Assembly: GCA_039707655.1 (NCBI GenBank)
Contig: CM077676.1
Coordinates: 185,190,936-185,254,935, forward strand
Length of the DNA: 64,000 nucleotides
From: Elymus sibiricus
Lineage: Eukaryota > Streptophyta > Magnoliopsida > Poales > Poaceae
Reading direction: 5' to 3'
A program made the translations under genes and the position numbers. Positions within the stretch are counted from its first letter, which is position 1, and every line of letters begins with the position of its first letter. Of the stretch, positions 53,301-64,000 are shown piece after piece. Under the pieces are notes generated by a model. It saw only the letters and a list, made by a program, of their open reading frames with translations, made no database searches and had not been told where the DNA came from.

Positions 53301-54747
53301 ACCGGCTGGGCCGAGGGGGTAGCACCCCTGTTTGCGCGCGTTATAAATATTGTGATCCCATGCTATTGGAGGTGAGAAGCCTTCCCACTTAGAGTTTTAC
53401 TTTATCATTGCCTTGGGTGATTCCTAGCTTTGGTGAGTTAAAACTGGTATGTGTTGGTCAGGTGTGTTTTCAACCCAAAGACCGTAATCGGAATTAGTCA
53501 GCATCTCGGTGTTGGCTAAAGAAATCATTTAGTTGTGGGTAAAGAGTACACCCTCTGCAGAGTTTTAAAACCTATTCGAATAGCCCTATCCGTGGTTAAG
53601 GACTACAGTCTGGGTTGGTTAAGTGTCAGTCTTAGTGTCGGTCTTCGGAGGAAATAATTAAAATTGAGCAGGATTCATTTTTGCAGGATAATTATTGTCT
53701 CCACTTATGCCAGCATGAATATTATTGTTAACATCAATATTATTGTGGACTAACCTTTTCTTCTATGTGCAACCTTGAGTATCACTTGGGATGGTTAATC
53801 CACCTGGATACTCAGTTTTATTTTCTTTTCTGGGTATCACTTGGGATGGCTAGTCCACCTGGATACTCATTTCTATTTTTTTCGGTATCACTTGGGATGA
53901 CTAGTCCACCTGGATACTCATTTATTTTCAAGACCTCTTGAGGCGTCGCATTTAGACACCCGTTTGGCATTTCTTTTCAAGACCTCTCGAGGCATCGCAT
54001 TTAGACACCCGTTTGGCATTTCTTTTCAAGACCTCTCGAGGTGTCGCATTTAGACACCCGTTTGGCATTTCTTTTCAAGACCTCTCGAGGCGCCGCATTT
54101 AGACACCCATTTGGCATTTCTTTTCAAGACCTCTCGAGGCGTCGCATTCAGACACCCGTTTGGCATTTTTCTTGGAATTTCTCGGGCGGTCCAGCGCCCG
54201 ATGTCCCATTTTATTTTACTTGTTTCATTACTAATGTAATATATTATTTCATCTGCACCGTAGTAATACTTATCATGCCATGCTTTAATTTCGGTCAGCA
54301 TATGCATATAATTTAATCCATCATGAACATATGCATTCGGTATATCTTTTGTTCATGATGTTTGCGAGTACATTCAAACGTACTCACAGGCTTGTCCCTG
54401 GCTATTTAATTGGACAGGTCCAGATTTCAACAAGGAGAGCACTACGAAGGCACACCCCGCAACCTAGGAACCTAAGATAGCAGCCACGCAAGATAGGAGT
54501 TATCCCGGTCAGCCACTCCTGTGGAAATGGAGCCCCACCAGAGATGGAGATCTGCTACCCGCTTCCACCACCCGCTGTTAGAAATCATTGTTGTATCATT
54601 AGACCTTTATGGTCTTGTATCCAATTCTTGTAATTGCTTGGAATTCTGTATCAAGGACGTGTCCACCAGTAAAAATGATCTTGGGGTTGGTGACGACACG
54701 AGGGGTCATTTGCTAGGATATTGTGTCCCGGAAAACCGGCCCCGACA
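50350..54747 (+). repeat. 3' LTR of the ORF-bearing element
   Basis: 4398 bp, near-identical to 42550-46930. TATAAAA at 51635-51641, CTATTCGAATAG at 53572-53583, five 49-bp repeats at 53919-54163, GAGTAC/GTACTC at 54366-54385. Confidence 0.9.
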
Positions 54748-54847
54748 ACGAGTCACCAGACCTGGCGCAGTCCGTCTGGAGACTGAAGATGGCATCCCAC
54801 TGCAAAACTCATGGAATATTGAGCACCTTCGTAAGTTCTACCCATAA
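54748..54847 (+). pseudogene. Last codons of the plus-strand Tat integrase
   Basis: This completes the frame broken at 42549: TRPGAVRLE ... NIEHLRKFYP and TAA at 54845-54847, matching the pol end of the minus-strand Tat at 9760. AATAAA at 54951-54956 lies about 100 bp downstream and is conserved in position with 9657-9662. Confidence 0.85.
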
Positions 54848-57051
54848 GGCGCAGTTGCCGGGCCTCCCAGCAACCCCTTTTGTACAAGCTTTGTCGGCAA
54901 GACTTGTAACCCTTTGTACAAAACCAGGCGCAAATCCTGTGCATAAGTGAAATAAAGCTAAGTTTTTCGCAACTTTTTGTACATATTCATTTATGTATGA
55001 ATGCATGTGATGTTGTGATCACACTTTGATTCGTATGAAATGGCTGATGAACCGTCAAGGTTCCCAAAACCACTCTTTTCTGTTCTTTCTTTTTCACAAA
55101 GGACAGAAGGATCCCTCACGTGCAAGTTTCCCAGGGGGGTGACGATGGGGATACCATTTAATGACATTCAAGTGATCATTCTGTGCGACAAGAAAAATAG
55201 TACAAGGAAAAGCTAAGTTGAAAAACTTTGAAATAATTTCCTTGTTACATTCAACAATTTCCCTTGAACGATTTTGTGTTTGTATGAAAAACCTGCACGC
55301 GAAGGAACCTTGTCATGATCAGTTGCACTCTTACTTTGTTTTGAGTCCGCTCAACAATTTAAGTAGCTGCATTGAAAACGACAAAGGAAAACTTGTCGGC
55401 GGCAACACTACCGGCAGGCAGCTAAGGACCCGTTCCTCAAGCGTTCGCGGCAAGTGTATGCACTGGCAAGCTTCTGGTATGCGTAGGGTATAAAATCAAA
55501 TCATACAAAGACAAAGAGGAACAAGGGAGATAGCATACATTCATCAGCACAAGTTATATTACATCACAAAAGCGGTGCAGATCTAACATAAGATCGAATG
55601 TATCTTTTACATGACAGCACTGCGGTGGATATAACGGCAAGTTTAATCCCGACGATCACCCTGGATCCTGGGAACTTGGAGAACCTTGTCGGCAAGTGGA
55701 GCAGCAATCTTGTCGGCGGTAGTGACATTGGTGTTCTCCGGTAGCTTCCTGAAGATCCCGGAGAGATCAAGGCCGGGATTGTGATGAGCAAGCTTGAGCA
55801 GTACCTTGTAAAGGACGTTGCTCGCAAACTTCTCGGATTCGTCGGCGAACGTGGTGGACCTGTCATCATGATATGTCTTCAGTGCATCAATGAGGCCATC
55901 GAAGAATTTGGTCAATCTGGCACTGGCGGTGTCGTTTTCATTGACGGTGAAGCTCCAGCTCTTCATATCCATGACGGCAAGTTGGGAAGTGAGGCGCTCA
56001 GCTATATCGACAAGCCTCTTCGTCCAAAGGGAGAGCACCTCACGTAGCTCTATGAATTTGTTCTCGGCGTCTTCCCGAAGAGTTTCTTCTGCGTCAAGCT
56101 TCTCCGTCAAGAGCCTTTCTCATTCCTTGGCGGATTCAAGATCTGTTTCCAGCCGGCAAGTTTGGATTTCAAATCCTCAGCTACCTTAGTGGTGGTATTA
56201 AGATCTTGATTCTTGGACGAGAGTTGCGCTTGCAGTTCCCCTAGGGTGAGGGCTGCTTTCTGTGCTTCGCCCTTGAGAGTCTCGATCTCTTTACTGCTAC
56301 CGGCAAGCTCCTCCTTCAGCTTGCCCACCTGGATCTCAAAATCTGCCTTGGCAGTGGCAGTAGCAGCAGCGTTGTCGGTCGCCTCCTTGAGCTTGGCGGC
56401 ATTCTCTTGAGCTTGGATTTTGATAAACTCTTTGTGGTTTTTCTCCAACTCTTGAGTCCTCTGTTCAAGGAGCTTCTCAATTTCTTCATCCTTGCCGCGA
56501 AGTTCGGCGGCATGGGCCTCCTCTTGTGCGGCAAGATTCCTTTCCCGGGCATCGAGCAGCGCCTCGCGCTCTGCCAGCTTGCCATCCAAGGCTGTCGCCT
56601 TCCCCTGGGCGGCGGCAAGCTTTTCCTCCTATCTCCTCAGGTTGCTGGATTGATTATTATACCAAGCGCGGATATCTTCTGTCATCTTCTTCAGCTTCTC
56701 CTCGATCACCTCCAGAGCCGTGTGTTCTGCTTGAAGCTTATCCCACCGCTTGCCGTAGTGCTCTTGCACATCCCTGAGGCCTTCAGCCATGGTTTCCAGG
56801 AAGGCAAGATCTGTTGTGCTATCGGCGGCGTTGTCGGATTCAAGGGTGCTCTTGGGGATGGAGGCGAGGATGCGGGCCATTTCTGCATCAAAATCCAGTT
56901 CTACAGTGCTTGATGAACTGGGGGCTCCAGGTTCTCGTTGAGAAGCAACCAGCGCCAAACTGCTTGATGGGATCTGCAGGATTGACGTCGCTGGTTGGTT
57001 GTCGGGGATCGGCGTGTCAGTATTGACGGGTGCCATCTCCACATCCATTAT
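54848..57051 (+). mobile_element. 3' region of the plus-strand Tat element
   Basis: 54848 to about 55560 is noncoding and is homologous (reversed) to about 9030-9760 of the other Tat element. It is followed by an antisense coiled-coil gene instead of the B3 gene. The element is cut at 57051 by the chromodomain element; its 3' LTR is not in the window. Confidence 0.8.
55643..57048 (-). pseudogene. Antisense coiled-coil protein gene of the plus-strand Tat element
   Basis: It reads from MDVEMAPVNT (ATG near 57048, four bases from the insertion that cuts its promoter or N-terminus) to a stop at 55643. After a low-complexity start come long heptad-rich coiled coils (EEKLKKMTEDI; LAEREALLDARERNLAAQEE; ADFEIQVGKLKEELAG). 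A globular C-terminus follows (LTKFFDGLIDALKTYHDDRS, HHNPGLDLSGIFRKLPEN). TAG at 56629-56631 and a frameshift near 56110-56150 break it. It resembles the C-terminal half of grass proteins annotated as putative gypsy-type transposon (Pfam Transposase_28); that link is from memory. Its slot and direction equal those of the B3 gene. Confidence 0.65.
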
Positions 57052-60000
57052 TGTGACGCCCCTGCTCGACCATGCACTAATCATACACGCAAATGCACAC
57101 GATCGAGATCAGAGACTCACGGGAAGATATCACAACACAACTCTAAACTCAAATTTAAACATAAATCTTCATATTACAAACCAGGGGACACGAGGACCCG
57201 AATACATAAGTCATACACACAAATAATATCTGGGTACAGACATAGTTAGTCAAGTTTGCCTTAAGAAGGCTAGCACAAACAGCGACACTAGATCGAAAAG
57301 GCGAAGGCCTCCTGCCTAGGGCCTCCGAACTAATCCTGGTCGGCTGCCTCAATCCAGTAGTACGTGCCTCCGGGACTCTCCTGGTAGTAGGCTCCTACGG
57401 TGTCGTCTGGCTCCTGGGCTCTGTCGTCTGATCACATCAATTGAGTATGAGAAAAATGGGAAGCAAAGCAACCGTGAGTACTGATCCAAAGTACTCGCAA
57501 GACTTACATCAGAACTATGCTAGGTATGCATCGGTATCAAAGGAATGGGGCTATATCTTTGGACTGAACTGCAGAATGCCAGAATAGAGGGGGAGAAACC
57601 TAGCCTATCGAAGACTAGCATCTTGAAGCAATCTCGCAGCATCAGAAGAGAGTAGAATACAGTAACATATAATAGTGGCTATATAGTAACAACGCCCTGA
57701 GATCCTTCCTCGACTCCCTACGAGAAAGTGATCCCGAGAGCAGTATTAACAGTTTAATATTGATCATCATCAGTTTGTAGTTGTAATGGATCATGATACA
57801 ACTCCGAGCGTCCTGTTACCGTGGACACGGCTATTCGAATAGATCACTTAACTGCAGGGGTGCACTACTGTTACCCAACACGCTCGATTACCTCTGGCCG
57901 GACACACTTGCTGGGTAATACCCGGCCTCGGGTGATCGACACGACGCAATCCTACCTAGGCCCAGCAGAGAGGTCAACACGCCGGTCTAAATCCTAAGTG
58001 CGAAGGGGTCTTGGGCCCATCGCCCTTTGCATCCTGCACATTGCGAGACTGTCCGGGGCCCAGGCGTGACACTGTATACACAAGTGACATAACCAGCCCA
58101 CCCCAGCAATCAGCCCGCATCTCTGAGTTGTGACGTCTGAAGAGCTTTCGGCTGATACATACGTCGTTGAGGGCCCCATTAAACCATTATCCCACGTGGT
58201 GGTAGTGCGTATAAGGCCAGCGGCCTACTCAGATCAAATACCCATATCCGTTAGGCGTATTTAGTAACTCGCAGAGACGATCAGACTACCTGTCGCTCCA
58301 ACTTAGTAACACACGGGTCACGATCAGGGTGGTCTCCGCCTGCCCTGTCGTTCCGCCACAATATCACTCGCGGGTGCCCTCCTGGCAAGCCCGGCTTCAC
58401 ATTTCCCTGCGGGTACCCCTCGGGGTCGACCCGCCTGTAATAAAGGTCAAAGTAACCGTGTGTCCAAGTATCGAGAAGGAATCTGAGGAATCACCCTCAA
58501 TGGTTTCCCACTCGAGGAGTTGCACGATGGAAGCTTAACCGGAAGTGATGAAAGAGGAATCACCCTCGGTAACCCACAACCGGATAGCAATTCTACAGGG
58601 GCATCATTGGAAGTGAGATAAGAGGTATCACCCTCGGCACTCGATGCCAACTCTGCAGAGACGAGCAACTTAGGGGGTGTGCAGTGATGTGCTGTTCTCA
58701 ACCCGTTCGATCTCATCGATCGGGGCACAGGTACTAAAGCAGGGCAACTACAGCAAAGAAGAGGGGCCACAGATGGTTTACCATCCAACCTATACTAAGC
58801 ATCTTGGATAACAGGCAGGTATCAAAAGCAGTTACAAGAATAGGCCATGCATCAGAATAGGATATACAAAACAGTAGCAATTTTCTAATGCAAGCAGGAG
58901 GGAGAAGGAATAGGTGATATAGGCATGCGTCAAGGGGGGTTGCTTTCCTGGAAGCTCTGCTAAGAGGGGCTGGTCGTCTGACGGCTGCTCGTCGGGAGTG
59001 TAGTCGAACTCAGCTGCGTCGGCGTCGGTCTCGACGGCTATCGGGAGAGAAGGAGGGGGAAGAAACAATAAATTCATGGCAAAATGCAATAGCGATGCAT
59101 GACATGCCTAAAATGATATGCAGATGTGATATACTGCCTATCTAAATGATTTAGTTAATTTAGGAATTTATTTGGAATTAGTTTATTGAAGTTATGCACT
59201 ATTCATTTATCGAAAACGGGCAAAAAGTTCCATGTTCACCTAGATAGGTGTGATGGTCAAGCATTTTGATCACATATTGAGATTCTTCATATTTTTCAGA
59301 TCATTTTTCATATATAAATTATTTTCATCCGAGTTACGGTTTAATTTATATGATTTTTCAAAGTTTTATTGATTTTCGGGAATTATTTTAATTAATTAAA
59401 TCCGAATTATCCAGAACAGTGCTAGGTGATGTCAGCATGACGTAATGATGGCGTCAGCAGTCAACAGACTTGCTGACTAGTCAAACCTGACCAGTGGGTC
59501 CCACTGGTCGGTGACTGACTTAATTAAATAGAGTTTTATTTAATTAATTAACCTAATTAGCAGGTGGGACCCATTAGTCAGTGACTAATTAACTAATTAA
59601 TTTAATTAACAAATTAATTAATGTTTTATTTATTTATAAAATCATTTTAATCCGGCGGGACCCACATGTCAGTGACACGGGGCCAGCCAAGTCAGCGTTG
59701 ACCGGGTCAACTGGGCCCGCGGGGCCCGCGGTCAGTGGCACAGAGGCGGGGCCCAGTCGGCCACATCGGACGCCGAGTCAGCGCCGGCCACCGGAGCTCT
59801 CCGGCGAGCCCGAGCGCGGCGGCAACTCCGGCGAGCTCGGATTTCTTCTGCGGTGCACCATTTCGCGCACGCTATGGCTCTCTGGAACGAGTACTCGAGG
59901 CCGCGTCCGACGGTGGGGGTCACGGTGGCTGGGGTGGCCGAAATGGTCGCCGACGACGACGTCGGGCGGCGGGGTTCTCGGGCGGCGCTCGGGTTCGGCG

Positions 60001-61154
60001 CTACGGCGTGCTAGCGAGCAAGTAAAGCGGCTGGGGAGGCTCTACGCGGTGCGGCGAGCAAGATGGGCAGCAGCGCGCGACCAAACGGTCACCGGAACGA
60101 CGCCGGCGACGTGTTCCGCGGCGGAGAGTTTGGGCGCGATGGGGGCGGCAGCTACGGCTCGAAATCAACGGCGAGAGGAGAGAGGAAATGGGGAGGAGCT
60201 CACTGCGATGCGGTAGGGGGTAGCAGCGTGCTCGGGGAGGGCTCGATGTGGCCGGGGACGACGGTGAACGGCGGCGATGCAGAAGAGGAAGAAGAGGTCG
60301 TAGCGGTCGGCTCGGTGGCTCCCGTCTCGTTCCAGTCGATGCAGAAGAAGGAGTCGAGGTCAGCGCGTCGATCTGGCACGATGGAGCGACGAGTAGGTGA
60401 CGGTGGCTACGGGTTTTACGGCGGCGCAGACATGGTGGCGGCGGCGAGCTCGAACGCGAGCGAGGCAGAGAGCGAAGGGGGGATCTGGGGGCAGCTAGGG
60501 TTGCGGGGGGAGGAGGAGGCGCTCGGGGACGGCCTTATCTGCTCAGGGGCGCCGCGGGTTGGCTGACAGCGCGGCTCTCGGCGCCGTGTCAACGCGGGCG
60601 AGTGACAGCACGGGAGGAGGACGACGACCGCGCGGTGGGCTGGGCTCGGGCACTGTAGATTAGAGCCCAGCGCCACAGTAGAAGTAGGCCTTTTCTCTTT
60701 TTATTTTTCTGTTTTCTGTTTTTATTTCTATTTTGTAAATAGTTAGGCCACTTAATGACTTTTGTAAAATGTGTGACTTGGTTCAATAATTACAATGTAA
60801 TATTACCTACCACCAGAAATTGGTTTGGAGAAAACATGATTTCATTTGAACTTTATTTAATTGCAATGGGATCAAATGGTGCTGTTTGGTACTGTTTTGA
60901 TGATGTTAGAGTTACTTAGTGAATTTAGGTGATGTTGTTTTCCTGAACATAATTAGAAATAGATTATTTTCTATTTGATGAACATTTTTATTTCCAATTT
61001 GGACAACTTTTATTTTTCACTTTAAATTTGAATTTCAATCTGAATTGGAATTTGAAATGAGATATGATGCTAATGATGATCAAGCACTGTTAATCATGCT
61101 GACTTGGCATTATCAAAAGGGTGATTACTGTAGCTATTACATGGGGATGTTACA
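57052..61154 (-). repeat. 3' LTR of a chromodomain gypsy element
   Basis: 4103 bp. The minus-strand start TGTAACATCCCC is at 61154 and the end GGGGCGTCACA at 57052. It is preceded by a purine-rich tract (61155-61168). It shares with the other long LTRs the CTATTCGAATAG module (57831-57842) and GAGTAC-N9-GTACTC (57476-57496). Its GC-rich stretch 59690-60620 gives long frames on both strands that have no recognisable protein character. The second LTR and target duplication are outside the window. Confidence 0.8.
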
Positions 61155-61192
61155 ACTCTCCTCCTCTAAAAGAAATTCTCATCCCGAGAATT
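61155..61192 (-). other. Polypurine tract and upstream hairpin
   Basis: Minus-strand AGAGGAGGAGAGT abuts the LTR. AATTCTC/GAGAATT (61174-61180/61186-61192) forms a hairpin 19 nt upstream, the structural counterpart of the AAATCTCG/CGAGATTT hairpin in the non-autonomous elements. Confidence 0.6.
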
Positions 61193-63385
61193 AAGAGGTA
61201 GGCTGAAAGAAAACGGGATATTCTTCACGAAGACGATCCTCGCGTTCCCAAGTGGCTTCATCTTCAGAATGATTCAACCACTGAACTTTGAGGAACTTGA
61301 TTGCCTTCTGACGGGTTTGTCGTTCAGCTTGATCAAGAATGCGGATCGGATACTCTGGATAAGACAGATCTTCTCGCAATTCAAGCATTTCATGATTCAC
61401 TTCTCGGATAGGATCCTTGAAGCAGCGACGGAGTTGCGATACATGGAAGACATCATGCACTTGAGAAAGGTTTGGCGGCAATTCCAATTGGTATGCCACT
61501 TCTCCTCGATGGGCGAGAATACGGAACGGGCCAATGTAGCGAGGAGCTAACTTGCCCTTGATTCCAAACCGATGAGTGCCTTTCAACGGAGTGACGCGAA
61601 GGTAAGCTTGCTCGCCAGGCTGATAGACCATTACCTGGTGCTTCCTGTCATAATTGCTCTTCTGACGAGACTGAGCAGCTTTTAAATGTTCACGGACAAT
61701 GCGGACTTGCTCTTCAGCTTGTTGGATAATATCCAATCCGACGAGTGACCGTTCCCCAGTTTCTGACCAATTCAGAGGGGTTCGGCACTTACGTCCTTAG
61801 AGAACTTCGAATGGTGCCATCTTCAGACTCGCTTGGTAGCTATTGTTGTATGAGAATTCAGCATACGGGAGAGATTCCTCCCATTTCTTACCGAATGAGA
61901 TGACACAAGCTCGAAGCATATCTTCAAGCACTTGATTGACTCGCTCGACTTGTCCCTGAGACTGGGGGTGAAAAGCAGTGCTAAAGGACAGATGAGTTCC
62001 CATAGCTTCTTGGAAACTTTCCTAGAATCTTGAGGTAAAGAGGCTGCCATGGTCTGAACTGATTTCCAACGGAACACTGTGGAGTGACACAATTCTGGAA
62101 ACATACAAGTCTGCTAGCTGACTAGCAGTGATTGTCTCCTTGACTGGCAGAAAGTGGGCAACCTTAGAGAATCGGTCAATGACGACAAAGATAGCATTAT
62201 GACCCTTTTGAGATCTAGGAAAACCAGTAATGAAATCCATTTTGACTTTGTCCCATTTCCATTCAGGAATATCAAGGGGTTGCAGAGTTCCAGCAGGCCT
62301 TTGATGTTCTGCTTTGATGCGACGGCAAACGTCACACTCAGCCACATAATGAGCAATGTCTTGCTTCATACCAGGCCACCAGTACCGTTGATGAATGTCT
62401 TGGTACATCTTTGTGCTACCAGGGTGAATTGACAGAGGCGTGTCGTGTGCTTCTTTCATAACGTCCTGGGTCATGTCCTGGTTGTGAGTTCTAGTGACCA
62501 CTAGGCGACCTTTGAAGAACAAGGTGTCTTGGTCGTCCAGAGAGAAATCTGAGTATTTTCCTTCGGCGAGATGGCGCTTAATCTTATGGATTTCGGAGTC
62601 ATACTTCAGCATGCTTTTGATGACATGATCAAGATCTGGTTTAACAATGAGGGTATTGAGATGAACCTGTGGAACAATATGGAGGTTCAACTTGCGAAGC
62701 TCTTCATAAAGCATAGGTTGTGCTTCCTGAACCATGAGGTTGTTGCAATAAGCCTTGCGGCTCAAAGCATCGGCCATTACATTAGCCTTGCCAGGGGTAT
62801 AGGAAATATTCATATCATAATCGGCTATTGTCTCGAGCCATCTTTGTTGACAAAGGTTCAGATCTGGGTGGGTATACAGGTACTTCAAACTTTGGTGGTC
62901 CGTGTATATCTCGCAACGATTACCAAGGAGGTAATGTCGCCACAGTTTCAGAGCATAAATTACTGCAGCAAGCTCGAGATCATGTACTGGATAATTTTCC
63001 TCATGAGGACGCAATTGTCGCAAGGCATAAGCAATTACTTTGCGCTCTTGCATTAGGACACAGCCTAATCCTTGACGAGATGCATCACAGTAAATCACGA
63101 AGTCCTTTTGGGAATCCGGAGGTGCTAGCACTGGGGCAGATGTAAACTTATCTTTAAGTGTCTGAAAGCTTTCTTGGCACTTTTCCGTCCACTCAAATTT
63201 AACACCTTTGTGGAGCAGATCAGTCAACGGCTTAGCAATCTTGGAGAAGTTCTCGACGAATCGGCGGCAATAACTAGCGAGACCGAGAAAACTTCTGACT
63301 TGTTCAACATTCTTCGGAGGAGTCCAGTCAAGAATAGCCTGAACTCGTTCTGGGTTAACAGCAATGGTAGCAGGGTTCTTCTGAC
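61191..63385 (-). pseudogene. Chromovirus pol: RT end, RNase H, integrase, chromodomain
   Basis: One frame with two nonsense codons, TAG at 62022-62024 (Trp expected) and TAA at 61797-61799 (Tyr expected). The RT thumb ([25 protein letters not shown]) comes first. RNase H follows ([45 protein letters not shown]). The integrase has its zinc finger (CDVCRR), core Asp residues ([19 protein letters not shown]), Glu in GQVERVN and a GPF motif. The C-terminal chromodomain is YPIRILDQAERQTR...VQWLNHSEDEATWE. Chromodomains steer integration to heterochromatin. Gag, protease and most of RT are missing, cut near 63385. Confidence 0.85.
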
Positions 63386-64000
63386 TGAGTTGTACACCGA
63401 TGATACTTATGTTATGAAAAATAGTGATGATTATTATTATACTTGTTATAATTATGAAAACCCTTTTATTTAACATCACTCTTTTAATGTGGAAACAATT
63501 TATAGCATTCGAGTTCATATGATACTCCCACTATTATGAATGAGAAGAAAATTGCTTGTGTGGAGAGTAATAAAAATTCTATGCTTGTAGGTCATGAAAA
63601 GAATGCTTTATTTGATAGTTATATTGCTGAATTCATTCATGATGCTACTGAAAATTATTATGAGAGAGGAACTTATGATTCATGATGCCCCCGTTATGTA
63701 TCAATCTTTTACTTCTATGAGTGCATCATTCAAAATTATCATGCCTAGCTAAAAGGCTTTAAAGAAAAGCGCTTGTTGGGAGACAACCCATTATTTATAC
63801 CTACTGTTTTAGTGTGTTCACATGATTAAGCTACTGTAGTAATCATGTTTTGTATGTTTTCTTTCAATAAAGTGCCAAGTAAAACCTTTGGGATAGTGTG
63901 GATACTTGTTGATTCAATTCTGTGCAAAAACAGAAACTTTTGCCTCCAGTGTTTAATTTCCCAGATTTTACTGGAGCGTCAAAAAATTCTGAAATTTTTG
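63386..64000 (+). mobile_element. Athila-like element fragment (partial, plus strand)
   Basis: From about 63386 the sequence switches to an Athila-like internal domain in the opposite orientation to the others. It has a frame ending with HEKNALFDSYIAEFIHDATENYYERG near 63670. The conserved block GCGCTTGTTGGGAGACAAC follows at about 63770-63787, with its stem-loop (63777-63790). From there to 64000 it is AT-rich noncoding and includes AACAGAAACTTTTG-type sequence also seen (reversed) near 19390. The exact junction is uncertain by about 25 bases. Confidence 0.55.

Larger units (their letters stand above)
42550..54747 (+). mobile_element. Non-autonomous large-LTR retrotransposon carrying novel ORFs
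   Basis: LTRs 42550-46930 and 50350-54747 (about 4.4 kb each, TGTAACACCCC to CCCGACA) with target duplication ACGAG (42545-42549, 54748-54752). The PBS TGGTATCAGAGCCCA (46935) and polypurine tract (50334-50349) are intact. The 3.4 kb internal domain has no gag or pol. It carries two related ORFs on the plus strand (47162-48052, 48425-49084), an antisense small membrane-protein gene (49533-49694), a C11 run (48234-48244) and a CA repeat (49365-49390). The stretch 48053-48424 is untranslated. The stretch 49800-50310 reads as the antisense gene's promoter, then sequence that leads to the polypurine tract. Confidence 0.85.

Noticed and set aside
59690..60620. Long frames on both strands in the GC-rich part of the chromodomain-element LTR, possibly a host exon
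   Set aside because: Composition is Ala/Gly/Arg-rich low complexity in every frame with no motif. The region lies inside a bounded LTR and parallels the GC-rich parts of the other LTRs.
61239..63473. Plus-strand frames opposite the chromovirus pol (for example 62571-63056)
   Set aside because: They are antisense shadows of a clearly coding pol frame and carry no motif of their own.

Overview
This 64 kb window is intergenic DNA made entirely of nested LTR retrotransposons. No host gene, rRNA, tRNA or CRISPR array was found. The organism is a grass, most likely a Triticeae (wheat, Aegilops, barley or rye). That is an inference from the Athila-like LTRs that begin TGATACGTCTCCAACGTATC and resemble the Sabrina/WHAM group of Triticeae, and from non-autonomous elements with ~4.4 kb LTRs. 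No database was consulted.

Layout. (1) 1-21692 is a tandem array of Athila-like units on the minus strand (internal domain / LTR 2105-3660 / internal domain / LTR 20135-21692). Its right unit is split by a complete Tat-lineage gypsy element on the minus strand (3983-17001, TSD AATTG). That Tat element has three LTRs because its 3' end is tandemly duplicated. (2) 21693-21711, 40032-42549 and 54748-57051 are pieces of a second, older Tat element on the plus strand that hosts the other insertions. (3) An Athila-like element with a gag-protease remnant (21712-40031, minus strand, TSD GTAGG) sits in that pol. Its own 5' LTR is split by a non-autonomous element with ~4 kb LTRs (28102-39456, plus strand, TSD GGACC). 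(4) A second non-autonomous element (42550-54747, plus strand, TSD ACGAG) interrupts the Tat integrase. (5) 57052 to about 63380 is the 3' part of a chromodomain gypsy element on the minus strand. It is itself interrupted or joined at about 63380 by another Athila-like sequence on the plus strand.

The most interesting contents are not the usual gag-pol genes. Both copies of the Tat 3' module carry an antisense gene with its own TATA box, pyrimidine-rich leader, B3 DNA-binding domain, acidic tail and poly(A) signal. The second Tat element has a different antisense gene, encoding a coiled-coil protein, in the same slot. The non-autonomous element at 42550-54747 encodes no gag or pol. It carries two mutually homologous ORFs that resemble dsRNA-binding domains, plus an antisense 53-residue membrane-protein gene with its own TATA box. 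The non-autonomous element at 28102-39456 and the Athila-like elements carry arrays of hairpins whose stems differ in sequence but stay complementary around a conserved loop. Unrelated families also share a small hairpin about 20 nt before the 3' LTR, and a palindromic module inside their long LTRs.

All gag-pol genes seen here carry stops, frameshifts or deletions, so the autonomous families are inactive at this locus. The five-base target duplications and sister-copy comparisons make the insertion order readable. The plus-strand Tat element is the oldest. The minus-strand Tat element inside the Athila array and the large-LTR element inside the Athila LTR are among the youngest. All alignments, pairings and distances were done by eye.
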